Source: Stratiolaelaps scimitus (Eukaryota > Arthropoda > Arachnida > Mesostigmata > Laelapidae). Taken from it: a DNA stretch of 64,000 bases. The notes beneath the pieces were generated by a model. The model ran no database searches. It was not told the origin of the DNA and saw only the letters and a program-made list of their open reading frames with translations. A program made the position numbers and the translations under genes. This document shows, one piece after another, positions 46,305 through 59,001 of this stretch; the first letter of the stretch is position 1, and every line of letters begins with the position of its first letter. The stretch spans positions 11,284,001-11,348,000 of the forward strand of contig JABWDB010000004.1 in NCBI GenBank assembly GCA_019614645.1, written 5' to 3'.

Positions 46305-46336
46305 AGATAGACAAGCGACATGCCGCTTGTCTGTCT
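46305..46336 (+). promoter_or_regulatory. 13-bp stem-loop in the ERR 3' UTR
   Basis: Arms AGATAGACAAGCG (46305-46317) and CGCTTGTCTGTCT (46324-46336) pair throughout with one G-U wobble. The loop is ACATGC. It lies about 360 bases after the stop codon and would be stable in the + strand RNA. A regulatory role is inferred. Confidence 0.5.
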
Positions 46337-46940
46337 GCTAGCGGCCGCGGGGGGAGGGGCGCCCGTACAGCACCATCAGTCCGACGAGGAGAATTGACGA
46401 CGGAGGGGTGCGAACAGAATTAGAAAAAGATCTCGTTATTCTCGCCGTGCTTCGTGTTCATCGCGCGCACACATACACACCGACACATATTGCTCGTTGA
46501 GAAGCAGAAACTTCATCATTCTACAACAACTACTTCCAGTACTATTGACACTTCGACTCCTTCTCCTACCATTACCATCGCGTAACATAGCCACCAATAA
46601 ACCGTGACGTTCAGCTTGCCGACAGGCATCCCAAGCGTCAACGACGATGATGACAACCTCTCATTATCAACGATTTCATCGACTTCCGGGCTTTCGAGCG
46701 GCCAACGGCATGGAACGTGGCTGGAAACCACAGATGAGATCAGCAGCGCTTCAATCATCACCATCACCACCATCACCACCACTGCCAGCAGCGCTACAAC
46801 GACAACTAATTTATTCACCAACAACGGCAGTCGAAGTTGGTTGTTGGTAATGCGCACTAAACAACAGGAACATACCAACATATGATACTGTGCTCCATGC
46901 TGCTGCCACTTGAAACAACAAAACACCTACAAAAAGAACC

Positions 46941-46965
46941 ATATATATATATATATATATATATA
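46941..46965. repeat. (AT)n microsatellite
   Basis: Twelve and a half AT units downstream of ERR. Confidence 0.9.
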
Positions 46966-47575
46966 CATTACAAAATACGCCGATTACGATTAAGGCCATG
47001 GAAAAGGGCAGATGATGCGCCTGGGCCCGCATATTCCCCCGTCCATGTTGTCGGCAACAACTGGCAGATCCGTTGGCGTTGGTTTCATCACGCAAGTTCG
47101 CTCGCCGGACGAAATAGACATATAGAAGTGGTTGTGTTTGTATGGGTGTGCGTGTGTCTGTCGATGACAATGTGGAAATGCGTTTGGTTGGCTCAAATGC
47201 GCCGGCGGCGTTCGTAGTGGCGGTGGCTACCGAGACGCGGCGGTGCACCTCAACCACGCGGGACGATGGCCGTGCAGCGAGCTCTCCATCTCCGAAGGCA
47301 GCAGCCACATATATATTTACATACATACATATAACAGAAATGAGTTAGAGAAACCAACGAACATAGAAAAACAAACAAACAGATACGAGATATGTGAACA
47401 TCTATCCACGAAACCGACATAAATGACGATCGAAACATCATAGATTGGAGAAATGCGGGCCGTTGTTGTTAAACGTTAAACTTTGTTGACTACTATGATA
47501 ATTACTATTAGAAATAATAATCATACTATTAGCAGTATATAATGACTATTACTATCACTGAGATACATTAATGCT

Positions 47576-47584
47576 TATATATAC

Positions 47585-47619
<35 letters not shown>

Positions 47620-47620
47620 A
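47576..47620. repeat. (TA)n microsatellite with CA interruptions
   Basis: About 45 bases of TA, interrupted twice by ATACAT. Confidence 0.88.
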
Positions 47621-48089
47621 GGGACAAACGACGAACTATAATAACGGTGATGCAAAGACTAGTACTATTATTATTATTATTATTACTATTTCCACTGACA
47701 ATATAATCAAACTGACTCAAAATAGCGTTGATTAAGGCGTCGTGATGTCAAAGCATAAGTGGCTAAAATGAGCGAAAGTTAACGAAGGCTTAATGTGCAG
47801 GGCACATGTTTGTGTGTGTGTGTGTGGGTGCGTTTCCCGGATGGGGAAGGGAACGGGAGTTGGGGGCCCTGGCACGACATTATATAATAACAATAGGGTG
47901 TATAGAAACACCAGTGGGGAAAAAGATACGGGCCGCGAGATGTCAATGTCCAGATCAATCGAACAGAGGTGGCACTTGCAAACAAAGCAATGGATTCGCG
48001 ACGGAGAGGTGGATGAAGAATAACACTGCACGGATTCATACGTGTCGTGCCTTTCGTCGCCGCAATATGATGAATACTATACGATGAGG

Positions 48090-48116
48090 TATATATATAT
48101 ATATATATATATATAT
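48090..48116. repeat. (TA)n microsatellite
   Basis: Thirteen TA units. Confidence 0.9.
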
Positions 48117-48323
48117 GCAAGTATGTCACGTAGTGCGTGTGTGTGACCCGTAGCGAATCCATTGATTAATGAATCATGGATATCGATATTACGATTGTTA
48201 AACATGACCTTATGAGAAAAACAAAAGGGAATGGAGAAGAGAAGAGTCTGAGGGCAGGGGGTTGATCGGAATCAACAAGAATACGGGAATAATGTATGGG
48301 AATAAAATTAGTGGAATATGTGG

Positions 48324-48362
<39 letters not shown>
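48324..48362. repeat. Compound (TA)n(GA)n microsatellite
   Basis: (AT)n at 48324-48348 passes directly into (GA)n. The same compound structure recurs at 49904. Confidence 0.88.
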
Positions 48363-48363
<1 letters not shown>

Positions 48364-48699
48364 GATTTAGGAGAATTGTGGAAGTGCTAGGTATCTGAAT
48401 TTAGATGCGCATGTCTGTGTAATTCATGAATGAAGAATATGTAGATTATTCTTACTATTCATGTTATATGCGAGTGCGGGGCAAATGGGTGACAGGCTAG
48501 AGCGATCATTCGTGTGCCCGTGTGCTGGTCGAGTGTACAAGAAAAGTGCAAAATAGTGATAAACCATATTAACACAAAAAAACAAAGCTACAAAGCTTCT
48601 TTCGGCCTTGCGACTAATTGCGGGTGCATAGAACCCTTAGGAGAAGCCCGACTCGTACTTGAGGATGAGGCGTTAATCCTTTAACCATTCTGTTTCATC

Positions 48700-48729
48700 T
48701 TATTATTATTATTATTATTATTATTATTA
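48700..48729. repeat. (TTA)n microsatellite
   Basis: Ten TTA/ATT units. Confidence 0.9.
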
Positions 48730-48733
48730 GTAT

Positions 48734-48754
48734 GATTTCAAATAGTTTGAAATC
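48734..48754. repeat. Perfect 9-bp inverted repeat
   Basis: GATTTCAAA and TTTGAAATC around a 3-base loop. Confidence 0.75.
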
Positions 48755-48989
48755 AGTGCGCTTCGATATAAACGACACAAACTCACTATTACAATAGTAG
48801 CTCCTCATGACTCCGGAACCGCGCATAATATCACCATATTTATTGAGACCGTAACAAAAACAGGAAAACCTGTTATATACAAATGGGTAGCCGTATCAAC
48901 TACGATGTTCTCCTGCCGGATACACAAATTGAGGCAATCTGTCCCTATCCACTGTTGCGTGCAATGAACAATTAATAGATCAAGCCCTG

Positions 48990-49696
48990 TGATTGATTGT
49001 TAGTCGTTGATCGAGTTGTGATGGACTGATCAATCATCAATTCATTCATCCGCTGATTATGAGTGGCTCGCCGATGGTGACTTGTGGAATGATTGGACAC
49101 TATCAACATATAAGTTAAGCTTTTTACGTTATGACTGTCTGGCCGAGAACTTGCTCCGCTGTTTTGTTTCGTTGTTGTTGTTAAACACTTGCTGCTGTTT
49201 GTTCAATTGATTAAACCGATGAACGATGATGTCCACGGTGAATGTCAAACTGATCGTGGCTGACTGAATGTTTCATCTGTTAAAGTGAATAATTGATTGC
49301 TTGATTGATTGATCGATCGACTGATTGATTGACATTGATTAAGTGCTATTAGTTCAGTGGATCACGTCACCTTTGCGAAGGTCACAGTAGCAGGAGCAGC
49401 AGCAACTTGATTCGACATGGGTGGTAACTAACTGTCAGCTAACGAACGCTTGAATTGAATAATTGCTGTTTGGCCATTTGCGGAGAAGTACCGTCATCTG
49501 TCATCGAAACAGTTGGTGTATACATGGTTGCATACACACAGACATACATCATTCATACACTCAATTGTTGATTGAGCAAGTGATTGACTGATTGATGAAA
49601 CGATCGAGTTTCCATGGAAAAAGAGCTGCCTTAACTGTGTTTGGTGAACATGTGTGAATCAGTTTTGTTTCTGCTACTGGTGTGCAATTATTCTGC

Positions 49697-49727
<31 letters not shown>

Positions 49728-49854
49728 GCTTATTATTATATAGTAAGACCGAAAAACGCCGTGGATGTATGTGAATGGCAACCATAGCGAATAGTGAAGC
49801 AAGTCTGAGTAGCTGATTAATGAACTGATTTCGGGTGTTGATTGATTGATTGAT
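48990..49854. promoter_or_regulatory. Cluster of TGATTGAT motifs (Exd/Pbx-Hox-like or imperfect GATT repeats)
   Basis: Exact TGATTGAT at 48990, 49302, 49306, 49322, 49589, 49839, 49843 and 49847, plus many near matches. The octamer equals the known Pbx/Extradenticle-Hox composite site. Clusters are separated by unrelated sequence, so this is not one simple tandem array. It could be an enhancer, an RNA motif field, or scattered microsatellite expansion. Confidence 0.35.
49697..49727. repeat. (AAT)n microsatellite
   Basis: About ten AAT units within the TGATTGAT-rich stretch. Confidence 0.9.
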
Positions 49855-49903
49855 GCGACTGGTACAGCCGATAATGTAGGATGAAATGTGTTAGAGCTGA
49901 TAA

Positions 49904-49936
<33 letters not shown>
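49904..49936. repeat. Compound (TA)n(GA)n microsatellite
   Basis: (AT)n at 49904-49924 followed by GAGAGA. Confidence 0.88.
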
Positions 49937-50191
49937 TTTCTAGTGTAGACATAGAGAGAGAGAGAAAAATAGAGCGAGCATTTTGTTGTTATCCAATGGG
50001 AAGACATTTTTAGTTCGCGTGAATCCCGCTGTGCTAATGTCCTTATTCTGTCTAGACGAGACAGCGTTTATATAGAACATTTTTTGAGGTGACAGTTATC
50101 ATCCCACGACTTTACCGCATCACGTTTCGTTCGAAGTGAAGAACTATACCTACGATTAATTTTTCGAGTTATTAAACGTTCTGCTAGTATG

Positions 50192-50219
<28 letters not shown>
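50192..50219. repeat. (AT)n microsatellite
   Basis: Fourteen AT units, 30 bases before an AATAAA at 50249. Confidence 0.9.
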
Positions 50220-50222
<3 letters not shown>

Positions 50223-50678
50223 GATTAGTACCATGCTAAAACTAGTACAATAAATTTACACGAGCTCCACATTCAGTCACGAATATCATTTAGCGATAAT
50301 TACACGAACTTCGTGTGCCATCATTACTATCGTTATTATTAGTAGTGTTAAGCAGGTTTATGTGGAATACTATAATTACTATTATTAAATATTGCCGGTA
50401 GATAATTAATAGTGTCAATGAATAATTACATATAATTAACATAACAATTGCGAATAATTAGTTTAACATTTATATATAGATTTAGTTCCATTTTATCCAT
50501 GAATTGTGCATGCGTATGAGAGAGAGAGAGCACGTATGGGTCTGAAGAAATCTGCATGCGAGTCAAGAATTTGACTGTATCTATACCCAATACACACACG
50601 CATATATATATATATACCACACGTAAATATTATTAATATCATTATTATTATCACTAATATTATAGGAAGAGACGAGTA

Positions 50679-50709
50679 CACACACACACACACCTCTATA
50701 TATATATAT
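50679..50709. repeat. (CA)n then (TA)n microsatellite
   Basis: CA repeat at 50679-50693 followed after CTC by TA units. Confidence 0.8.
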
Positions 50710-51792
50710 GACGGTACATATTGCCCTGAATGTACAAGTCGGGGACGCTGTTGCACGGATGATGAATAAAGCTCGGTAAAGAAAGTGAGCGAAAACAGAC
50801 TTAACAAATGATGCTAGTAATACTAATTAATTCAAATTGTCTAGACGTCAGAAACATCAGAGAGCTCGGCGCAGGGAGCAGGAAGCGAGTCTGAGAAGAA
50901 ATAGAATGACCGTTTCTCTGCTGGTGCTGTGGTGTCCAAAGGGGGAGACATTGATGTAAGTTGCTCTGCGGTGCTTGAATGACGATGTGGCGGGTATCCA
51001 CGATGTTCATGTGACAGCCAAACGAATTGGAAAACAAAACAAAAAAAAATAATGACGGGTCTCGCTCTCCGAGAAGGGTCAACAAGCGTACTTCGCGTCT
51101 ACTCCTTTTGACTCGATTCAAATGAGTTGATTAATGAGTTCGTTATCACAGTATGTGACAACATTACGCCGCGATCAAACACGATCGGGCCATCTTCAGG
51201 CCAAAGATAGACGACATAGGCGTCTATAAGCGCGTTCGGGCGTGTCTGTCCTTCGTTGTACGACGGAGATAATTAACGATGGTCTTCTCTCTGTGGAATT
51301 ATCACAGGCAACCACAGTTATATCCATACATACACCCTAGTTATCTGAAATCTAGCTATTGGATCTGCCAATCGGGTCGTATTATCGTCATCTTATGAAA
51401 TCCACGATGGAGGAGCATCCTCTCCGAGAATAGGATTAACAGGGCATTTTGTTGTTGACCTCCCTCCTCTCGATCTCTCTCTCTCTCTGTCCTTGAAAGA
51501 GAGATAAGAGTGCCACCTGAAAAGGATCGGGTGGAAATCGGCCAGGGTTAGACGGATATAGATGAAAATATTCGTGTCGATTCCAAGTGCACATCTAGCA
51601 ACCGGTCGTTATCTCCGATTCTCCGTCGGTTTTTTTCTAGTCTGAATATACTTGTTGAGGAGTACGCTGTGCCCTTGGGAAAAATGAGAGAGAGGTGGAA
51701 CAAGCCGAAACGACACTAGATGGAAAACTCTACGTAGTGGCTGTTTAGGGTGCGAGAAGCTTCGGCCGGTAAATGTGGTGGGAAAGTTGCAC

Positions 51793-51819
51793 TTATCAAC
51801 GACTATACAGCGTTGATAA
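51793..51819. repeat. Perfect 9-bp inverted repeat
   Basis: TTATCAACG and CGTTGATAA with a 9-base loop, immediately followed by (TA)n at 51826-51847. Confidence 0.75.
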
Positions 51820-53051
51820 TGCTTGATATATATATATATATATATATGTACGAGAATAAGCTACACATACTTATATACGCCTACACATAGAAATAGTCAT
51901 ATATATATATGCATTGAGCAAACTAAAACTAATCAATGGTGTTATGACTGAAAAGAGTGCCTCTTGCTTGTCGTCTGCATCGCAGCTTGCGCAGATGAGT
52001 CGTGTAAATGTCACTGTCTCTGGCCCCGTCGTCTCCGGGGGCCTACAAACGTGGTCGGGGCCACCACCCGTTGATTTGAAATGCTCCACCAAATAATGAT
52101 GATAATAAAATAATACTACTAAGTAACGAAACTCCACTTCTAATCTAAACACGACAAGTTGGGCTATATGCGAGATATACCTATATGTGCATACGATAAG
52201 TGTAATATGTTGAACGAAGAAATCGAAGGTTGTGCTGAACCGATAGGGGACGATATAGGGGACAATGGATGCCTATACATATATTATAGTCGAGGTGAAT
52301 TATTGTAACTAACCATATAACCTAATGATAATAACAGAAGTATGAATAATAATACAAAGAATGATCATTACCACTGAGATTAAAATCTACCTAGCTCTAT
52401 CTTCGAGTAGTAGTAGTAGTAATTAAGAAACTCATGTCAATTCCTGATCTTCTTAAGGACGATAATGACGATAATGATTACAGATAACAGAGAATAATAA
52501 TAATAATGGATGACCCTTGCTAGTACAAACGGTGAATGTGTCAGCGCTGGTTCGATGCGAGCGGAAATGGTTTCGACACCGTGCGTGAAGCTGGAAAAAT
52601 GGCTATGATGAATGGGCGAGAGAGTTCAGGCGTCAATTCATGGAAATTTCACGTTGGGCCACTTGAACCACGATGGGATAACGGGAGGAACGGTTCACTT
52701 ACCTTCCAACCGGTGATGAAAGGGGACAAAGGATTATTAGGGAAACGACAATATTGCACTATGCTAGATATGTGGGGTACATATTATTTGGTGGGTTTAC
52801 CTGGGAAGTTCAAAACCGTGGCCGAAACCTGCAGTCGAGATACAGGTCAGGCCGAAGCAAAAACCAATATATGACTATAATTGTACTATATAACAGTGCG
52901 CGTCCTGTATGGCAAGCGCGTCACGTCGCTAATCCACGTGGCTGATGGTTAGCCCGCAGTCGATGTGACGAAGGGCGAGTACAAGGCGTGTACAACGGGT
53001 CGCTACTGCAACGAAAAAAAAAACGTCCATTCAACAGAATAAGAGAAGGAG

Positions 53052-53054
<3 letters not shown>

Positions 53055-53083
<29 letters not shown>
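53055..53083. repeat. (GA)n microsatellite
   Basis: Fourteen GA units. Confidence 0.9.
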
Positions 53084-54060
53084 CTAATACACAAATGTAG
53101 ACATGAAAGCAGGTAGACAATATACGGCGAGAAGTCACGAATCATCAATGAAACTTATAAAGCCTATTCACTAGTAGGAAACTATGGGAAAATGTATAGC
53201 AGTATATAAAAAGGCTCTAAAACTCTAAGACACATACGAATATAACCGAGCAGAGAACCGAGGGATGAACGCGAGAGAGAGAGATTGAGAGAAAGAGAAC
53301 ACGAATCGTGCAAGTGATTATAAAATTTACTTTATAACTTCCTCCTCTCTCTCTCTCTCTTTCTCTTTGCCTCTGTCGTGTACTCAAATGTAGCAGTAAT
53401 AATAATGATACCAATAATAGCAGTAGTCCTAAGAAGAATACGTACGTATGCGCTGGTAGTAATAATTATAATCATGATACCAGTAATAATATAACACACA
53501 TCTACTACTGCTAGCTACCCATGATCGTAATATATCGATCGTCCTTTTCTCACATGTTATGACTATGGAGTGGATATTCATGAAGAAAGAAAAACTCAGA
53601 ACTAAAGTAATATTATAATAATTAGTGTTGTAACAACTGTAATTATGATTATGATTATTATTTCGATACAAATAATGATGATAATGTGAGGACAAGCATC
53701 TTACCGAAACATTTCCCTGCCAACACGCGCACACCAGTAAACTATTGTAGATACCATAAACAAAACGAAGCCACAGAGCCACACAGAGAACGCTATGCGA
53801 ACGATGGAGCATAACGATAACACGAATAATTAAATGCAATAATGCTAAAATGATGGCGGTGCAAAATAATTAGATGGGGGGGGGGCGGGGCAGGAACACT
53901 ACAAACGGCTGACTCTATATGAAGTGGTCGCCTCTCTCTCGCCTATGACAAAACAACAATGACTGGGTGAATGACTATGGAATTATCTACCTTGACCCCC
54001 ATATACTTCACACTTGCAATATATAACAAGATATAACATTCAGGATCGTACCGTGCATGT

Positions 54061-55500
54061 AATGACTATGTCAATATATGCAATGGCAATTTCTTCTGGA
54101 TCTGTTTGTTTGTCGTCTCAGACTTATCGTTGTATTTTTATTTTTAAGCCAACATGCACATGATATTCGGCATGAGCAGTGTAAATATCCTCATGTTGTG
54201 TTTGCTTGTATTGAAATGTGGGGTCGTGTTTGTTTATTTATTCATTGGATGATCAAGGCAGGTGTCAATGAAAGCCATTCCGATGGCGCACATTTTCCGT
54301 TCGTTGGCTGAAGCCATCTGAATAACTGAAGCGGTGTTTTCTTCTTAAACAAGAACACTCGTTCAACATCGACATTCGTTCGTCGTGATTACCACCAAAA
54401 GGTTCACCCCCCAGTTCCAAGATGTTTGCATACGAAATGGATCTCGAGCACTTGAATGCCGCCCATGTGAATGAGTTAACGCTTTACGAGCATTCTGTTA
54501 CAGCAGCTCGCAATGATGTGTAAAAATGCAATGTCCCGAGACAAATAGATGTTTGTATGCCATACGTTATTGCTATATCAGAGAACATCGGCGAACGGAG
54601 AAATCTTTCGAAAAGGGAGAAATCTTAGATCACTTAGTGGCTCTATGGCCTGATCTGGTGGCTCTCACGATTTTCCTTGCCTCTCTGACGACAAATTTAT
54701 CTATTCCAAAGATGGGAAAATTTGCGCCGCGTATCCATCGCGTCATAGCCAACCTTCACCGAAGTCCAATATCATATCTGAGTTCGAGCGGATCGCCTCT
54801 CCAACACTGGTGGCATTGTTTAATGATATCGCGAATTCGGCCTCGTGATCGTTCGTTACAAACCACGTTACGATGGCCCATGGAAATGCATTCGACTTAT
54901 AGCTAAAGGGAATGATCGTGTTACATTAGGACATTAGCCATATATTCCGTTTGTGAATTATTATTCAAATGTTGTTATAGAAATAGTGTGTTACTATATA
55001 TCGTTTATATTTCATTTTTAGTGAGCTAATTTTGCGTCCTTGATTGTGTTGTATGCAAGTGATGTGTTGTAATTTCTACAATTTCTGATCACGATGGGTG
55101 AATTCGAGAAAGACAGCAGGATGACGATACGAATGTTTCACCAGTATACGGGGCTGATGGTAAAAGCTATTTAGTAGAAGACATTCAGTATTGGGTGAAA
55201 CAATTGGGGTGACCTGAGCATCCATGACATTTGGTGCATAAGGAAGACATAAGGGATATGTTGGAACGAAAACGATGAAAAGACAGTTGTTGCTATTTTG
55301 TTCGATCATGGTGTTATATATTCTTTCGACTGTCGAAAGTCTCCTTTTGGGACCTGCCGTGGTTGCGAACTATGGAACTCTGTCAATGCTATTAAATACA
55401 AGGGGCCGTTTGGGACCTTCACGCCAAAATGTAGAGACATCATGATCCAAATTATGGTCTCGGCTAAGAGAAGCGCGAACATTTGAAAATAAGCCGCATT
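54061..55500. other. Repeat-poor island with unrecognised ORFs
   Basis: Unlike its flanks, this stretch lacks microsatellites and has several + strand frames: ATG 54421 (33 codons, starts MFAYEMDLEHLNAAHV), 54526-54906 (126 codons) and 55298-55486. None matches a known family and they lie in different frames. It may be a decayed gene, a mobile-element relic or a non-coding RNA. Confidence 0.3.
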
Positions 55501-56581
55501 ATTATTTGGGCGTCTTGCTGTAACACATCTTGTAGTTCAACTAATTAATAAAAATTAATAACAAAAAAAGACAAACTTACCCATTATCTCAGTTCGGCGT
55601 TATCACCTAGGGCTCCATACACCTAAGTCATATGGCTCCCTTTAAGGGATTACCGTATCGAATTCAGTAATTCACTGTTGAAGCCACCGTTTCCAGTCAG
55701 ACGTTTCCATCCGAGCTTACAGAAACGCTATTTCATCGGGCCCATGTTTCACGCTGTGATACTGCTTGAATGACTATTGGACCTGTCAGTACTGTCATCG
55801 TGATTGAGAACTAATCTCAAAACTAAAGTTCACCAGCGGACACACTGTATATTCTGGGAAGAGAGACAGGGAAATCTTGATTCAATAATGAGTCCGTCAT
55901 CATTTTGGAAGAAATGCCACCCATCACCGGGAAAATGAGTGAAAGCGAACTAGGCAGGCCAGCACAGAAGGTACCGCAATCGCAACAAAGAAATAAACAA
56001 AACCGTCAACCACCAAAATTCCCTTGGGGGGCCCTTTGACTGTGAATTTGTGCGTAGCTTATATTGCGTATGACTGACGAAGAGTACACAATTAATAAAT
56101 TAGGGGAAGTGGAGAGAGAGAGAGGGACTGAATGGTTGGCTACGTTAGAGCCCAGAGTTCACCTGGTCATTATTCTCGTATTGCTGCTATACTGTAGGCG
56201 TGCGTCTGGCGAATCTAATTGAGCAGACATGTACGTGCTTTGAAGTGAATGATGGAGTGGAAGAATGCCGCCTTCCTTGGCAATCGAAACCGAATAACTA
56301 TTTATCGATACAGTAACAGTCGTAGTGTCGTAGGGTTGTTGCATGTTGTGCAAATGTCACCCATGAACAGAGATGCCTCCGATAAGTGACTGAGTCGAAT
56401 ATTGTCAGACTTAGCGGAAGCGGCATCGGTATTAATGAAACATTAATAGATGGACATGGACCACCCCGATCTACTTCGAGTTTAGCTAATACTGATGAAG
56501 AATACCACCAATGGCTGGCTGTACAATGCTGCTTCGAACGGCTCCGGTGAGAGACTATCAATGACAGCCCATCACTGTCTT

Positions 56582-56602
56582 TCTCTCTCTCTCTCTCTCT
56601 CT
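56582..56602. repeat. (CT)n microsatellite
   Basis: Ten CT units. Confidence 0.88.
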
Positions 56603-57849
56603 AAGCCACATCTGATTGAAAAATGGTAGTGCTGTCTCAAGAAGGAAGTGTACGATCACTCGATCACGATCGCGCATCTGTCTTCGGGACAATGAGAGAC
56701 CAGTTGTCGAAAAACCTACGGACGACACAGTTGATCTTACTGACCTGGAACATTTGATTGATGCGGGGAGGGAACAACCACAAAGCACTGTGTGTGTATG
56801 TGTTAGCTGGCCTCTATGAGATCGTTGGCTGTTTACCCATTGTACCCAAATTGTAAAGGCTCGCCTAGATAGACTGTGAAGTCCCCCTTTACGAGATCGG
56901 GCCAACTTGGCTGACATCTAACTATGAAGAACGTCGCTCATACAAACATACAATTGTCTGCCATAGTCGAAAAATCTTTCCACCCCTGACGCTCCCGCTG
57001 TACAGGCCGTACAAAAACCGCGAGATCTCTCAGATCTCAACGCTAGCTAGCTGAGGTCAGCGTGGCGTCCGAAGTCAACTTGGAAGCGGTGTCGAGTAGA
57101 ATTAGTGAAGAGGTGTTTTTCAAGAACGACCTTCACAAGGCGTTGATGGCTCAATATTTCCAAACTCTATAAACAACAACCCCAACCGAGACAATAATGG
57201 CCACCATAATACGAATCGATGAATATCGTAACATGTAGAGTCAACGAAAAAAAACACGAAATAGTTCGACAAAAAAAAGATTCAGGGATTCAGGATACTG
57301 CTCGATGAAGCCATCCATTATGTGTTATTATTACAATGCAGAGAAGGCAACAGGGGGATTCGGGTGGACGGGCGTGTATGTACTAATTAATCTGCTACGA
57401 GTCACGAGAAAAAAATGACACGAAATGCTGTAGCGAGTGAATCTATCGACAGTTGTTGAACACGAGTTTAGCTAAATAACAGAATGACAATAAATACATA
57501 AAATCAAGACCGTTGACTGCTATGGTGGGCAAATGGAAAAATTCATCTGTGAACAGCAGATCGTGAACTGTAGATGAACTCTAGCTGACGACTAGAGTCG
57601 AGTTAGTTCAAGCGTATAATACTTTACAGATGAAATAATCCATCATTAGGCTGGGGGACGGATTCTAATGATCAAGCTTGACAGATGAGCAAAGCCGATA
57701 TGACGCGAAAAATCGATTTCGGTCGCGACCGTCAATTCAGCGGCCACTCTGGAGTTGTGCGTGTAGTCTAGATCTCTTCACACCTGTACAATAGGTCTTG
57801 TTGTTAGGTCACGTCAAGGATAAGCGAAGAACGACAATAACATCATATA

Positions 57850-57870
57850 AATATATATATATATATATAT
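57850..57870. repeat. (AT)n microsatellite
   Basis: About ten AT units. Confidence 0.88.
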
Positions 57871-58604
57871 AATGATAATACTAATGATAATGATTATGAT
57901 GGACCCGACGAAGAATATATAACAATTGATAATGATATTATTCATATGCGCACGCCTACAATAACAACAGCTACAGGCTGATACTGCTGTTCGTCTCCGT
58001 AATCGAATAATAGGTATACTTAATAGTAATATTATTACTACTACGAAGAAACGATAATAATGATGATGGTAATACTACTTCTGCTATTACAACTACTTAT
58101 AATGATGGCGATATATGATAATATGATTGCAAAACAGTTATAAAATAATAATGATAACAACAACAACAACAATGAAAATATATTATAAAATAGCAATATA
58201 GAAACAAATAAGTTGATGCAGTTAGCAGGTGGCGACTCCGCGTGGGTTACATGGATAAGCCGTGACGAAGGCTAAGAAGCTGTAAATTATAAGTAACTAA
58301 GTGAAACACGGCGATAAGAATAATATTATCATAAAATATCTATAATAAATAAAATGATTAATAAATAATACTAATAATAATAATAATAGTCATCACAATT
58401 GATATGGCATTCGAAAACAACAGTTTAACGGGAAAGAGTTTTCTTGGTTGATCTGATGACGAATAACAACACTCTGCCCTACGATTGACGAAAGAGCTGA
58501 CGGCGTCAACAGGCGCGCGCGGGTAGAGTGAGAAGCGATAGAAGTCGAAGCTCCCGTCTTGTTATGCATGACTCGCCGCTGTTTCCGCATATGGCATTGG
58601 ACAT

Positions 58605-58814
58605 ATGCTCGTCGAGCTCATGGTGGCCGTCGACTACCTCAGGTTCCCGTGGAAGAGTGACAAGTGCAAAAATGAAGTGGAATTTCTGCTAAAATGCGGA
58701 GACAAAATGACTACGAAAAGAACTAGCGTTGCGTCCACCGAACACCCATCCGGGCAGGAGGTAATTGTGAATAGTGGAAAACGCCACGCAATCAGACATA
58801 CCGCGTTTTGTTGA
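58605..58814 (+). CDS. Unrecognised small ORF, possible first exon
   Basis: 69 codons from ATG 58605 with protein-like composition (starts MLVELMVAVDYLRFPWKSDK). A donor GGAG|GTAATT at 58761 would end an exon of 52 codons in phase 0. No family is recognised. The next candidate exon (59002) needs a different phase, so the two do not join simply. Confidence 0.2.
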   Translation: MLVELMVAVDYLRFPWKSDKCKNEVEFLLKCGDKMTTKRTSVASTEHPSGQEVIVNSGKRHAIRHTAFC

Positions 58815-59001
58815 TCGCAACCGAAGCGGGGTCGAAATCATCTCCCATCACAGCGAGAACGCAACAGGTCAGCCTAGACGTGCAACATAACGGTCGCAAA
58901 AAAGACACACGTATACACGTACATGCATATATAGGTTACGTACATGAAAATCAGCTGAATTAGTAGAGGAACCCACAATCGGTTTACGGTGTGTGTTCTA
59001 G

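Larger units (their letters stand above)
45949..46601 (+). other. ERR: ERR proximal 3' UTR
   Basis: Follows the TAG at 45946. The first 285 bases are GC-rich and open in the ERR frame. A (TG)n run lies at 46281-46298, then a strong stem-loop at 46305-46336, then CAN-type triplets. AATAAA candidates are at 46596, 48301, 50249 and 50765; none can be chosen from sequence alone, so the UTR may extend several kilobases. Confidence 0.5.
46602..48989. other. Distal 3' UTR or intergenic, microsatellite-rich
   Basis: Contains CAN-triplet tracts (46740-46830) that keep short frames open on both strands, and (TA)n at 46941, 47576, 48090 and 48324. A TG run lies at 47808-47826, (ATT)n at 47668-47685 and 48700-48729, and a 9-bp inverted repeat at 48734-48754. 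No gene is recognised. Confidence 0.6.
49855..54060. other. AT-rich, microsatellite-dense non-coding tract
   Basis: Repeated (TA)n, (GA)n, (CA)n and AAT-type runs with no ORF of convincing protein character. AATAAA occurs at 50249 and 50765 and could end a long ERR transcript. A 9-bp hairpin lies at 51793-51819 and a G10 run at 53876-53885. Confidence 0.6.
55501..58590. other. Non-coding tract
   Basis: Mixed sequence with (CT)n at 56582-56602 and (TA)n at 57850-57870, then AAT/AAC triplets from 57870 to 58390. No gene is recognised on either strand. Confidence 0.55.

Noticed and set aside
46516..46926. 136-codon antisense ORF rich in Val
   Set aside because: The Val-rich product comes from ACC/ATC-type triplet repeats on the + strand; low complexity.
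48739..48758. TTTGAAATCAGTGC, resembling part of the miR-29/285 family
   Set aside because: The seed half (TAGCACCA) is missing and the similarity comes from a short palindrome.
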